Shown here piece after piece: positions 1-8,612 of a stretch of DNA of 45,248 nucleotides. The DNA is from Candidatus Cloacimonadota bacterium. Lineage in GTDB: Bacteria; Cloacimonadota; Cloacimonadia; Cloacimonadales; Cloacimonadaceae. The stretch spans positions 1-45,248 of the forward strand of contig JAQUJJ010000013.1 of the NCBI GenBank assembly GCA_028681035.1, read 5' to 3'. A model generated the notes under the pieces. The model was given only the letters and a program-made list of their open reading frames with translations, searched no databases and was not told the origin of the DNA. The translations under genes and the position numbers were made by a program. The stretch's first letter is position 1. Each line of letters starts with the position of its first letter.

Positions 1-17
1 TAGATATGTATATATAG

Positions 18-158
18 CAATATGTTGCCAATTTGGGTTACTACATTTTCAAGCAACCACAGGATGCCAATCCGCTCATATTAAGCATCTACAAGATTAG
101 CATGAAAAATTTCGGGGGGATGCGTGGTCTTAAATATATGTATGTAGATGGCACTTAA
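18..158 (+). other. possible C-terminal remnant of an unknown protein
   Basis: The plus frame is open from just after a TAG at 15-17 to a TAA at 156-158 and encodes about 46 residues containing LGYYIFKQPQDANPL and ending KYMYVDGT. There is no plausible start, and the in-frame TAG cuts it from anything upstream. The last codons overlap the left arm of the 143-229 palindrome, so the palindrome may have been inserted into or next to the end of this gene. It could equally be chance coding. No family was recognised. Confidence 0.2.
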
Positions 159-229
159 TAATGGTACAACTTGGCACTACTGTACCAATTTCAAGTGCCA
201 AGTTGTACCATTATTAAGTGCCATCTACA
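143..229. repeat. 36-bp perfect inverted repeat (long hairpin)
   Basis: The arms 143-178 and 194-229 are exact reverse complements over 36 bases and leave a 15-nt loop. The right arm ends 15 bases beyond the stop of the HNH nuclease gene, so transcripts of the restriction-modification operon would run into the hairpin. There is no T-tract, so it is not a standard intrinsic terminator. A transcription stopper, mRNA 3'-end protector or small palindromic mobile element are all possible. Confidence 0.85.
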
Positions 230-244
230 CCGATAAACGAGTAT

Positions 245-1573
245 TCACTTTGTCGTAATCAGCTTATAGAAATCCTCGAAAGTGAGGTCTAAATTAACTC
301 CTTTTAGCTCATCTTTCCTAATATCATACAGTTTCTTTAAGACTTTCTTTATGTCATTTTCTTTTCCGTAATGCACAGATCTATGGCAATTGGGACACAG
401 AGATACAATATTCTGATAACAATCTAAATTTACATTCCACTCCGCCAGCACTTTATCTTGTTTGCTCATTGGTATAAGGTGATGTGCCTCTGTGAAGTTT
501 CTCTTAGAAAATCTTGAGACAAAAGTAAAGTGAGAACTGTCTAACTCGCATTTATATTCAGCCCTTGCCAAAGCTCTTTTCCCAATTGCGGCATTCGTTG
601 CATAGCCAGACTTGTTTGTGCTGCTTTTTACTGGAGCAAGCTTGTAGTTATCGTTATATTTTGTAAGGTCTTCATCAGTGCCGATAATTCCCAGAGCATT
701 TACTTCCGCTCCATATTTGTCATCATCTATAATGTCTTCAAGGAATAACGCTTCTGGACAGAGTGACACATTGAAACCCTGGATGTTAGTTAAAAAATCC
801 TTGTATGACTCTTCAGATTTAAGTGCTTGAGTAAGTATGCCGAAGTTCTTAGCCAAGAATTTATCCATGACACGCATATAGTCTTGATTTATTGATACCT
901 CGTCTCCTAAGTTAAAGAGATATACGGATTTCGCTATCATAGAGATAATCCTTGATGCATCCTTATAGTCACCAAGCAGCTCTTTTATCGCCTTATCAGA
1001 AAGTGGATATTTTCTGTCTAAGATAAGTTCTACTGCCTTGTTTACTTCAGAGTGAGAGTAAAAAGTCATCACAAATAGATACAACTCGTTTTTAGATATC
1101 GAATGTATATTCCTATTTAACAGCTCTCTAAGTACTTGATACATGAACACAACGGGATAAACATTGTTTCCAGGTTTCCTGTGGGGTCCCTTGATTCCGT
1201 CCGTAATAGATGGAAGTCTCATTTTAATTGATTGCTCTGAGATAATCGCGTATCTTTCTTGAGTGTTCCAGCTTTCTTTTAGCCTTACAAAAACGTTTGT
1301 TACCTTTTCGTCTTTGTATGAATCATGTTCTTTCGTCAACAACCCATAATGCTGTGCAATTATTAGCATTCTGTAATTATTGCGAACACCGTGCTCTGAT
1401 GAGATTTTACCAAAGAACACTTCAAGTGATTCATGTGCGTGTTTTCTTTTCCACTCATCAAATATAAGGGTTGCCTTGTATACGTGTTCAAAGGATGAAT
1501 CTTGTTTGGTGAAATGCCACACATAGGCATGGCTTTTCTTTAACAGTTGTTCCAAATAAGCCTTGCGTTTCAC
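245..1573 (-). CDS. HNH endonuclease, probable restriction enzyme
   Basis: This 442-residue protein carries a C-terminal HNH/McrA-like nuclease: Cys342, the pair His364-His365 (EAHHLIP), Asn388, CPNC at 393-396 and His397/His401 form the beta-beta-alpha-metal fold with a structural zinc site. The first 330 residues match no family I know and may hold target recognition. It begins with GTG (1573-1571) behind a GGGAGG site that overlaps the end of the cytosine methyltransferase gene; that gene's TGA at 1577-1579 lies three bases upstream of the GTG. The two genes are therefore probably translationally linked. The role as the cutting subunit is inferred from this operon position. A regulatory or accessory nuclease is the alternative. 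Confidence 0.8.
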   Translation of the reverse strand: MKRKAYLEQLLKKSHAYVWHFTKQDSSFEHVYKATLIFDEWKRKHAHESLEVFFGKISSEHGVRNNYRMLIIAQHYGLLTKEHDSYKDEKVTNVFVRLKESWNTQERYAIISEQSIKMRLPSITDGIKGPHRKPGNNVYPVVFMYQVLRELLNRNIHSISKNELYLFVMTFYSHSEVNKAVELILDRKYPLSDKAIKELLGDYKDASRIISMIAKSVYLFNLGDEVSINQDYMRVMDKFLAKNFGILTQALKSEESYKDFLTNIQGFNVSLCPEALFLEDIIDDDKYGAEVNALGIIGTDEDLTKYNDNYKLAPVKSSTNKSGYATNAAIGKRALARAEYKCELDSSHFTFVSRFSKRNFTEAHHLIPMSKQDKVLAEWNVNLDCYQNIVSLCPNCHRSVHYGKENDIKKVLKKLYDIRKDELKGVNLDLTFEDFYKLITTK

Positions 1574-1576
1574 TGA

Positions 1577-2686
1577 TCAACCTCCCTGAAGTTTAAACTT
1601 TATCAAGCGTGCAAAGAAATAAGCGAGCTTGGGTGGAACTGCGTTACCAATCTGCTTATAGACAGAGCTTTTTGTCCCTTTGAATAAAAAGTCATCTGGA
1701 AAGCTTTGGATACGTGCACCTTCTCGAGGGGATAATGTTCTATCGTGGATGGGGTGGATAAATCTTCCTCCGGAAGGTGTATCAAATCTTGTGGTAATTG
1801 TTGGTGCGGGTTTATCGATTTCCAAGCGACCATACGAACCACTATGTACTGAATTAATTACCTCATCCAACTGCTGATAGTTTTCACCTTGTTTCAATTT
1901 ATTCATCCTCTGTACAGTTCTATTTGCATGTGAAGGTAAAGTGTGATTAAAACAAACATTATCCATTGCAGAGAGGGATTCCTGATATATGTTTGTAGGT
2001 TTCACAAACACAACACCATTTTCACTATGGGCATCTGAAAGATTGGAAATAGCGTCCCATACTGTATAGTTTGAGAAGAAGTGTTTATCTTCGCGTAAGA
2101 TTATTTCTCTAATATGTTCAATATCTTCTTCTAAATAAATCTCAGAGTTAAGGCTGCCTACCATTACCACACGTTCTCGAATCTGTGGAATACCGAATCT
2201 GCTTGTGTTTATCACCGATAAGCTTATATGATACTTGTTCCCCGCAAAGTTCAGTGGGTCATTGAATATGCGGATAATCTCATCTATTATTGCACCTTTG
2301 TCCATAGTTAGAAGACCCTTAACATTTTCAATAATGAAATAGCTGGGCATAAGCTGTTGTACGATTTTGAAGTAATGCCTAAAAAGAAAGTTCCGTGGGT
2401 CATCTATGAAATTCTGTCTTATTCTTGCTCCAGCCATAGAAAACCCCTGGCAGGGTGGTCCGCCTACTATAACATCAGGCTTGTACCTAAGTAACAGCCT
2501 TTTTTCGGCTACTTCTTTGATGTCCATTACATAAGTATCCGTGTGCGGATGATTTTCTTTAAAAGTAGAGGCTATCTGTTTATCATATTCCACTGCTGCA
2601 AGAACTTGATAACCCGCCTTGATAAAACCAGTGGAAAATCCACCTGCTCCGGCAAACAAGTCTATCGCGGATAAAACCCTATTCAA
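1577..2686 (-). CDS. DNA (cytosine-5)-methyltransferase
   Basis: The protein transfers a methyl group from S-adenosylmethionine to C5 of cytosine in a specific site. At 369 residues it has the ordered motifs of the family: motif I DLFAGAGG (9-16), motif IV GGPPCQ (75-80, catalytic Cys79), motif VI ENV (120-122), motif VIII QIRER (168-172), a target-recognition region at about 200-300, then motifs IX and X (near 287-300 and 343-352, IGNAVPP). The likely start is TTG at 2686-2684, since no ATG lies before motif I and a GGAG sits nine bases upstream. It overlaps the adenine methyltransferase gene by eight bases. Within the operon it should protect the host DNA from the HNH nuclease. The recognition sequence cannot be read from the protein. 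Confidence 0.95.
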   Translation of the reverse strand: MNRVLSAIDLFAGAGGFSTGFIKAGYQVLAAVEYDKQIASTFKENHPHTDTYVMDIKEVAEKRLLLRYKPDVIVGGPPCQGFSMAGARIRQNFIDDPRNFLFRHYFKIVQQLMPSYFIIENVKGLLTMDKGAIIDEIIRIFNDPLNFAGNKYHISLSVINTSRFGIPQIRERVVMVGSLNSEIYLEEDIEHIREIILREDKHFFSNYTVWDAISNLSDAHSENGVVFVKPTNIYQESLSAMDNVCFNHTLPSHANRTVQRMNKLKQGENYQQLDEVINSVHSGSYGRLEIDKPAPTITTRFDTPSGGRFIHPIHDRTLSPREGARIQSFPDDFLFKGTKSSVYKQIGNAVPPKLAYFFARLIKFKLQGG

Positions 2687-4415
2687 CTGTTTTTTCTCCA
2701 GTTCTATACTGCCTCTTATATGATTTCACATATTCCAATTCTTTGGGGGATAAATGATAAATCTCAGCTAATTGGTTGTCGATTAAGTCTATCGTATTTA
2801 TACACAATTTATGCTTAAACTCATACATTGTTTGTTTGCTGCCGATGTATTGTTTTGTCCTCTGCAATTCAGCATCTATTTTCAGGGATAGCTCCACAAG
2901 TTTCTGTTCACTATTTGTATCAATATCCGGAACAGTAAAGGTTGTAAGTTCTTTATTTGTCAGATGCCAGCAATCTGATATCTTTACCCAATGCCACCAA
3001 AACAGGCTTGAGTTTAAAATGCAATTCACCAAGTGAATACTATTATCGGTAAAAGCGAATTTACTATATTCTGATGATTCACCAGGATTTGTAATGAAGG
3101 ACTTAATCCAATATGTGGCTCGCATATTAACGTATAAAATCTCATCTCCAGATTTTTGCGTAATTTGGCTTATGCTCTCCGTAAACGAAGTTACTTTCTC
3201 ATATATCGAGTATTCAAGATCACTGGTCAGTTTCAAATAGCAATCGGGTAAGCGTACTTTGTTTTCGTAAATGCATACATCTTGGAAGAGTTTGTTTCTA
3301 TCCTGAGCATACCAGTAACAATAATCTGAGGTGTATACTTTGTGTAGAGCTGATTTCTTCTTTTTAGCAAACAGAATATTTAGTTTTTGATGAACTCCAG
3401 AAAATAGACAATCAGGCCTGTCTGAATAGCTTAACACAATCTGATGATCTGTGCACAACTCAAACAAGCTACGGATTTTTGCCATCCTTTTCGTGGAGAT
3501 ATATGAGATAGGAATCACCATTCCTAAAACACCATCTTCTTTTAAATAGTCCAAACTATGGTGTAAAACGTCGGCATAAACATTTCCGTATTGAGTTTTC
3601 TCTTTATAATCGAGTTTGCTACTCTCGACATAAGGTGGGTTTCCAACAATAACATCATATTTAATTAATGGTTTGTGAATCAATACATTACACACTGTGA
3701 AATTTGCGTCCATTATGCTGTCCAAGTGTTTTAACATATTTGCCGATGAAAAGTTTGAACATAACAGCATAACACGTATCTTTAATACATACAATGAGAA
3801 GTTATCTAAATCGGTTCCATGTAAAGAACTTACTATCGCAGAAATGATATCCTCATCGATGTTTATGCCCAAGTGTTGAATAAGATTTAGTTTAGTCTCA
3901 AGAGTTTTAACGATGAATGCACCAGTTCCACAGGTTGGATCGTATATCGACAATTTCGCTATCATAATAGCTAACTTGTTTTTATCGCTGAATTCACTGA
4001 GATACTGTTTTACGGAATTTTCATTAACTAAGGAAACATCCGCTATCTTAAGCAGTGCTTTTACTAAAGAATTCAGCACTATGAAACTCGTTAAATCCTC
4101 AGGTGTGTAGTACACTCCATTCTCTTTGCTTTTCCCAGTTCTTTCATTTATGCTTTGCAACAAACTCTGTAGGTTTTCGGGTTTATACTTTTGATAATCA
4201 GCCATTAATGAAACTGATTCGGCAAACTTATCAGGATAGTTTTTACAATCATTAAACTCCCACATCTCATCATTATGCAGATAAAAGGATAACAAATCGG
4301 TTCTTGCATTGACTAAGGATAAATTTTGTGATTCAGCATAATATAGATTCAATAGTGCTTGAATAAAGTCATTCTTGCGTTGCAAATCACATCTTTTGCC
4401 AGCGGTTTCGTTCAT
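2679..4415 (-). CDS. N6-adenine DNA methyltransferase, Eco57I-like
   Basis: This 578-residue protein has the SAM-binding motif DPTCGTGAF (159-167) and the catalytic NPPY motif (GNPPY, 259-262) of N6-adenine or N4-cytosine methyltransferases. The GVYYTPEDL segment near residue 100 is typical of the Eco57I and type I/IIG methylase branch. The C-terminal half should contain the target-recognition domain. No nuclease domain is visible, unlike in true type IIG fusions. It is the first gene of the restriction-modification operon, with GAGAGGA six bases before its ATG. Together with the C5-cytosine enzyme it gives the system two chemically different modification activities, as expected for an asymmetric recognition site methylated differently on each strand; that is inference. 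Confidence 0.9.
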   Translation of the reverse strand: MNETAGKRCDLQRKNDFIQALLNLYYAESQNLSLVNARTDLLSFYLHNDEMWEFNDCKNYPDKFAESVSLMADYQKYKPENLQSLLQSINERTGKSKENGVYYTPEDLTSFIVLNSLVKALLKIADVSLVNENSVKQYLSEFSDKNKLAIMIAKLSIYDPTCGTGAFIVKTLETKLNLIQHLGINIDEDIISAIVSSLHGTDLDNFSLYVLKIRVMLLCSNFSSANMLKHLDSIMDANFTVCNVLIHKPLIKYDVIVGNPPYVESSKLDYKEKTQYGNVYADVLHHSLDYLKEDGVLGMVIPISYISTKRMAKIRSLFELCTDHQIVLSYSDRPDCLFSGVHQKLNILFAKKKKSALHKVYTSDYCYWYAQDRNKLFQDVCIYENKVRLPDCYLKLTSDLEYSIYEKVTSFTESISQITQKSGDEILYVNMRATYWIKSFITNPGESSEYSKFAFTDNSIHLVNCILNSSLFWWHWVKISDCWHLTNKELTTFTVPDIDTNSEQKLVELSLKIDAELQRTKQYIGSKQTMYEFKHKLCINTIDLIDNQLAEIYHLSPKELEYVKSYKRQYRTGEKTVE

Positions 4416-4497
4416 GTTTGTCCTCTCTGCGAATATCGTATTATTATCTTGCTGAGTAATCTCTTCAACAATTTCACCTTTTGTCAGGCGATAGAAC

Positions 4498-4526
4498 CTG
4501 TCAATGAAAATTGAACTAGATATAAT
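4498..4526 (+). promoter_or_regulatory. candidate sigma-70 promoter upstream of tnaA
   Basis: A perfect TATAAT (4521-4526) lies 17 bases after CTGTCA (4498-4503), which matches four of six -35 bases. The resulting leader before the tnaA ATG would be about 125 nt. No TnaC-like leader peptide was recognised in it. The region is AT-rich, so chance occurrence is quite possible. Confidence 0.3.
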
Positions 4527-4657
4527 ACAAGAGCATAAACTACTTGACGTAAACGTGATTTACTTCAGCTTAGGTTTTAGGGTGAAAGTTGTACAGTGGA
4601 TAGTTTAACACGACGATACTAGGATAAATGTATAAAATAAAATACCAAGGAGAACCA

Positions 4658-6034
4658 ATGAGTGGAATGCCATACGCTGAACCATGGCGCATAAAAATGG
4701 TGGAACAAGTTAAGGTGTTAACCCGTGAAGAAAGAATAGCAAAGATTGCTGAAGCAGAATACAACCTTTTCAATCTTGCCGCGGAAGATGTGTATATTGA
4801 TTTGTTAACCGATTCCGGTACTGGGGCGATGAGTGCAATTCAATGGTCGGCACTGATGCTTGGCGACGAAAGCTATGCCGGGTCAAAAAGCTTTTTCAAA
4901 ATGAAGCAATCAATCAATGACATCACCGGCTTTCCCTATGTAATGCCCACCCACCAGGGACGGGCAGCAGAAAACGTGCTGTTTTCTGCGATGATCAAAA
5001 GGGGTGATATCATCCCCGGTAATTCACACTTTGATACCACCAAAGGACATATTGAATTCCGTGGAGCTACCGCGGTGGATTGTACAATTGCAGAAGCTGA
5101 GAATCCCACTTTGGATCACCCATTCAAAGGAAACGTCGATATAGGCAAACTGGAACATTGCATCCGCGAACATGGGAAAAACAAGATACCCTTGATGGTG
5201 CTTACAGTTACCTGTAATTCCGGAGGTGGACAGCCAGTGTCTATGGAGAATATTAAAGCAGTGCACAGCGTTTGCAATAGAAACGGGATTCCTCTCATCT
5301 TTGATTCTGCCCGCTTTGCTGAAAACGCCTATTTTATCAAAACCCGTGAACCTAGTTATGCTGAAAAAAGCATCAAAGAGATTGTGAAAGAGATGTTTTC
5401 TTATGCTGACGGGATGACTATGAGCGCCAAAAAAGATGCCATCATCAATATGGGTGGTTTTATCGCTATGAGAGATCAACAGCTCTATCGCAATTGCGCT
5501 ACATTTAACATCATGTTTGAAGGCTACATAACCTATGGCGGAATGAGTGGCAGAGATATGGAAGCCTTGGCAATGGGTTTGCAAGAAGGCACAGAGTATG
5601 ATTATCTTCATGCCAGAATCTCTCAGGTGGCATATCTGGGCAACTTGCTAAAAGCAGCAGGCATTCCCCTAATAGAGCCTTTTGGCGGACATGCCATATA
5701 TGTGGATGCCAAAAACTTCCTGCCTCATATCCCGCAGTTACACTATCCTGCCCAGGTTTTAGGGGTGGAACTATACATCGAAGCCGGAGTGCGAGGAGTG
5801 GAGATAGGTACAGTATTAGCCGATAGAGACCCAATTACTCGTGATGAAAGACCTCCCAAAATGGAATTACTACGTCTTGCCATACCTCGTAGAGTTTATA
5901 CAAACAGCCATATGGATGTGGTTGCTTGGGGCTTAAAGCAAGTTTGGGATCGCAAGAATAGCCTAAAAGGACTGACGATAAAGTACGAAGCCGATATTAT
6001 GCGGCATTTCACAGCAACTTTTGAAAAGAGATAG
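4658..6034 (+). CDS. tnaA: tryptophanase (tryptophan indole-lyase)
   Basis: This PLP enzyme splits L-tryptophan into indole, pyruvate and ammonia in the cytoplasm. The 458-residue protein aligns end to end with the beta-eliminating lyases, with MSAKKDA (PLP Lys259) and SARFAENAYF. Three positions separate it from tyrosine phenol-lyase: Asp126 in FDTTKGH (Thr in the tyrosine enzyme), His450 in MRHFTA (Phe in the tyrosine enzyme) and GVEIG where the tyrosine enzyme has its substrate-binding Arg. The start is set at ATG 4658 because AAGGAG (4647-4652) precedes it at good spacing; an in-frame ATG at 4628 lacks such a site. It is monocistronic, divergent from the restriction-modification operon, and ends at a strong hairpin. 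No tryptophan permease gene is adjacent. Confidence 0.95.
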   Translation: MSGMPYAEPWRIKMVEQVKVLTREERIAKIAEAEYNLFNLAAEDVYIDLLTDSGTGAMSAIQWSALMLGDESYAGSKSFFKMKQSINDITGFPYVMPTHQGRAAENVLFSAMIKRGDIIPGNSHFDTTKGHIEFRGATAVDCTIAEAENPTLDHPFKGNVDIGKLEHCIREHGKNKIPLMVLTVTCNSGGGQPVSMENIKAVHSVCNRNGIPLIFDSARFAENAYFIKTREPSYAEKSIKEIVKEMFSYADGMTMSAKKDAIINMGGFIAMRDQQLYRNCATFNIMFEGYITYGGMSGRDMEALAMGLQEGTEYDYLHARISQVAYLGNLLKAAGIPLIEPFGGHAIYVDAKNFLPHIPQLHYPAQVLGVELYIEAGVRGVEIGTVLADRDPITRDERPPKMELLRLAIPRRVYTNSHMDVVAWGLKQVWDRKNSLKGLTIKYEADIMRHFTATFEKR

Positions 6035-6072
6035 GCTGTAAATACAGATGCTAAGATATGGCAAAACTACTG

Positions 6073-6106
6073 AAAACAGAACCATCTTAAATGATGGTTC
6101 TGTTTT
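6073..6106. terminator. bidirectional intrinsic terminator between tnaA and malQ
   Basis: A perfect 14-bp stem (6073-6086 with 6093-6106) encloses a six-base loop. The stem starts with AAAA and ends with TTTT, so a U-tract follows the hairpin in both transcription directions. It lies between the convergent ends of tnaA (6034) and malQ (6128) and can serve both. Confidence 0.9.
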
Positions 6107-6127
6107 ATGAATATAACATCAGTCGCT

Positions 6128-7600
6128 TTAGAAAAGCTCGTTATTATCGTTATCAATACGCCACTGCCAGTTGCCAAGGGCAGTGCCGGGGATATTCATG
6201 CGTGCTGAATCGTCCAAACCAAGAATATCTTGAAAGGGAATAATCACCTTTTCACAGGAAGATGCTAAGGCAATGTTTTTCATTACTACGTGAATGTTTT
6301 CGGCAGTAGGACTTTGATGACAAACCTTGTTCATGTTTGCTGCACAGTATTGTTTGAGGTGATTCATGCTTGGTGAATCAACAGATAAGGATTCAAACCA
6401 TCCTCGCAGGGTTGAGTTATCATGAGTGCCCGTATATAGCCAACGATCGTAAGGATATTCCCGAACTTGGGGGACGCTCTCTTCAAAACAAAACTGCAAT
6501 ACTATCATTCCGGGGAAGCCAAAATCGTCGCGAATACGGCAAACATCTTGGTTCAGGATACCAAGGTCTTCTGCAATAAAACGTTCTTTCCCAAATTTGT
6601 TGCATAGAGTCGTAAAAAAGTCATGAGGCAAAGCACTTACCCAACGTCCATTTTTAGCACCTATAGGTGCAGTAGCTTCTCCCGTATCAGAGTATTCGCT
6701 ATCTACTTGCCAGTAATTCACATAACCGATAAAGTGATCGAGCCTTAGGATATCTATAGATTTTAGAGCAAGAGCAATTCTATTCATGAAGAGTTTGAAG
6801 CCATCTCTTTTAAGAACATCCCATTTGTAAATCGGGTTACCCCATAGTTGCCCATCGGAAGCAAAAGCATCAGGTGGAACACCTGCATAGTGAATACGAA
6901 CTCCATGCTCATCCAGAGAGAACAATTCGGGATGCGCCCATACCTCTGCACTTTCATAGGAAAGATACAAGGGCATGTCGCCCACCAAAACTATGCCATC
7001 TCTTTTAAGCACTGCTCGCAGTAACGATATCTGTTCTTGCAGAATACATTGATACGCAGCAATGGAGCGCATATATTCATTGTTATGCAGCCATAGGTCG
7101 TTGTATAGTTTTTCAGAATAATGTCTGTGTTCTTCATTCCATGCATACCAGGCATTGTCATCATAAATATGGCTGAGAACCTGAAAAGCTAGATAGGGTT
7201 TAATAGTATCAGGACTGGATTCTATGTAGCTATCAACATCGTTGCTAAGAAACCAGTTTTCCACTGCGATGGCAAGAAGTTTGTCTTTAGCCTTGTAAAC
7301 ACTCTCATAGTGAACTGTTTTGCTGCTGGGTAATTTGGCAGCTTCCAAGACACCTATGCTAATTAAGCCCTGTTGGTAAAGTAGCTCGGGGCTTATCAAG
7401 TAGGGCGATAAAGCAAAGGCAGAAATAGGATTATAGGGAGAATTACCATATCCACAGTGGTTTATCGGCAGTATTTGCCAATAGCGATAGCCTTCCTTTT
7501 TCAAATACTCAGAAAAACGATATGCAGCAGGACCAAAATCACCTATGCCAAACTCTGTGGGAAGGGAACTAATATGCAGCAAGATGCCTGTTTCACGCAT
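6128..7600 (-). CDS. malQ: 4-alpha-glucanotransferase (amylomaltase, GH77)
   Basis: The enzyme disproportionates alpha-1,4-glucans, moving maltodextrin segments between chains and releasing glucose. The 490-residue protein starts with the GH77 signature GILLHISSLPT and carries the three catalytic acids: the nucleophile Asp in LRLDHF, the acid/base Glu in IAEDLG and the Asp in GTHDNST. Length is normal for the compact bacterial amylomaltase without added domains. It is the last gene of the long minus-strand run. GGAGG precedes its ATG by six bases, and the holA stop (7602-7604) ends one base before it. It probably works in glycogen or maltodextrin metabolism. No other glycan gene is in the window, so the pairing with holA looks positional. 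Confidence 0.95.
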   Translation of the reverse strand: MRETGILLHISSLPTEFGIGDFGPAAYRFSEYLKKEGYRYWQILPINHCGYGNSPYNPISAFALSPYLISPELLYQQGLISIGVLEAAKLPSSKTVHYESVYKAKDKLLAIAVENWFLSNDVDSYIESSPDTIKPYLAFQVLSHIYDDNAWYAWNEEHRHYSEKLYNDLWLHNNEYMRSIAAYQCILQEQISLLRAVLKRDGIVLVGDMPLYLSYESAEVWAHPELFSLDEHGVRIHYAGVPPDAFASDGQLWGNPIYKWDVLKRDGFKLFMNRIALALKSIDILRLDHFIGYVNYWQVDSEYSDTGEATAPIGAKNGRWVSALPHDFFTTLCNKFGKERFIAEDLGILNQDVCRIRDDFGFPGMIVLQFCFEESVPQVREYPYDRWLYTGTHDNSTLRGWFESLSVDSPSMNHLKQYCAANMNKVCHQSPTAENIHVVMKNIALASSCEKVIIPFQDILGLDDSARMNIPGTALGNWQWRIDNDNNELF

Positions 7601-7601
7601 C

Positions 7602-8609
7602 CTACGCCTCCAGAGCTTTGATGAGACAATTACATAACAAGACGTTAGCTTCTGCTACAGTGAGCTTAAATTGGGCATCAGTTTCAAGTAATATAGCGAA
7701 AATATCCTCCATGGAGGCGAGGTTGTAGCTTTTTGAGAAATCTACATATTCCCGTCTCTGAGTTTGGAATAAATCTGCCAGATGTTTAGAGATTATCTCA
7801 GTGTCAGACAAGTGAGCCTTTTTAAGAAGCAGAATACGCCAAATAATTAAGAAGAACTTATTGAAATGGAAAAACACTTGAAGTGGCTCCCAATCTGCGA
7901 AAAGCATTTTATCCATTGCTTCCAGAGCAGGTTTTAGCTGTTTCTTTCCCAAAGCTCTGTAAAAATCAATCAAGGTTCCTGTTCTTGTGGTGCCCAAGCT
8001 TTTCAAGACATCCTTATCGGTTATGGAAGAGCGTCCCATGCTAAGCAAATCTATCTTATTCAGTTCGTTGGAGGCATTGTAATAATCAAGTTCAATACGA
8101 TTGATAAATTCTTCTATCGCTTTATATGTCATTGTTTTGTGTCTTGCTTTACACTCTTCATCAAGCCAGGCTCTGATAGCTCCCCCAAAACGAGGAGGAG
8201 CGCAGTTAATCTGCATAGAATTAGCTTTGATTTTTTTCCATGCAGTAAACTTTGCATCAGTCTTTTCCGTTACAATGGCAAGGCTTTGGATTTCTGAAGG
8301 TGAATCAAAATAATCCCCCAGAGTATCCAGTACTTTCTTATCCATCTGTTCAACATTACGAATGATTAGCAGTTTTGCAGAAGAAAATATTGAAAAAGCA
8401 TCTAAATGTTCAGCCATAACTGCGCTTTTAATTTCGTCTCCGTATAAGACAGTTACATCAACTCCCTCAAATTTCTTAAGGTTTTCCCTAAGTAAGTCTA
8501 TTACTCTATCGCATAGATATGTGTCTGTTCCGCTAATAAGATAAGAAGAGCCTAGCCTTATATGAGATTTGTTAAAATCCAATGCTTCAACAATCTTGGA
8601 ATCAATCAT
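7602..8609 (-). CDS. holA: DNA polymerase III delta subunit
   Basis: The delta subunit is the wrench of the clamp loader that opens the beta sliding clamp. The 335-residue sequence has the family layout: an N-terminal degenerate AAA+ domain with GSSYLISGTDTYL and DAFSIFSSAKLLIIRNV, a middle lid domain with SNELNKIDLL, and a C-terminal collar helix bundle. As expected for delta there is no Walker A motif. The ATG lies one base past the uppP stop (8613-8615), and no clear ribosome site is seen, so translation is probably coupled to uppP. The call rests on remembered family pattern, because delta subunits diverge strongly in sequence. Confidence 0.88.
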   Translation of the reverse strand: MIDSKIVEALDFNKSHIRLGSSYLISGTDTYLCDRVIDLLRENLKKFEGVDVTVLYGDEIKSAVMAEHLDAFSIFSSAKLLIIRNVEQMDKKVLDTLGDYFDSPSEIQSLAIVTEKTDAKFTAWKKIKANSMQINCAPPRFGGAIRAWLDEECKARHKTMTYKAIEEFINRIELDYYNASNELNKIDLLSMGRSSITDKDVLKSLGTTRTGTLIDFYRALGKKQLKPALEAMDKMLFADWEPLQVFFHFNKFFLIIWRILLLKKAHLSDTEIISKHLADLFQTQRREYVDFSKSYNLASMEDIFAILLETDAQFKLTVAEANVLLCNCLIKALEA

Positions 8610-8612
8610 TAT

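Noticed and set aside
1577..4415. BREX or DISARM defence locus, because of an adenine methylase with other genes
   Set aside because: No brxC, pglZ, helicase or phospholipase-D gene is present; the three genes suffice for a type II-like system.
4416..4627. TnaC-like leader peptide before tnaA
   Set aside because: No short frame with the needed Trp and Pro pattern and a ribosome site was seen.
4628..4657. Upstream ATG as tnaA start
   Set aside because: No ribosome site precedes it, while AAGGAG fits ATG 4658, which matches the family's usual N-terminus.
5024..5611. 195-residue minus-strand frame
   Set aside because: It lies wholly opposite the tryptophanase coding region, which is strongly supported by active-site residues.
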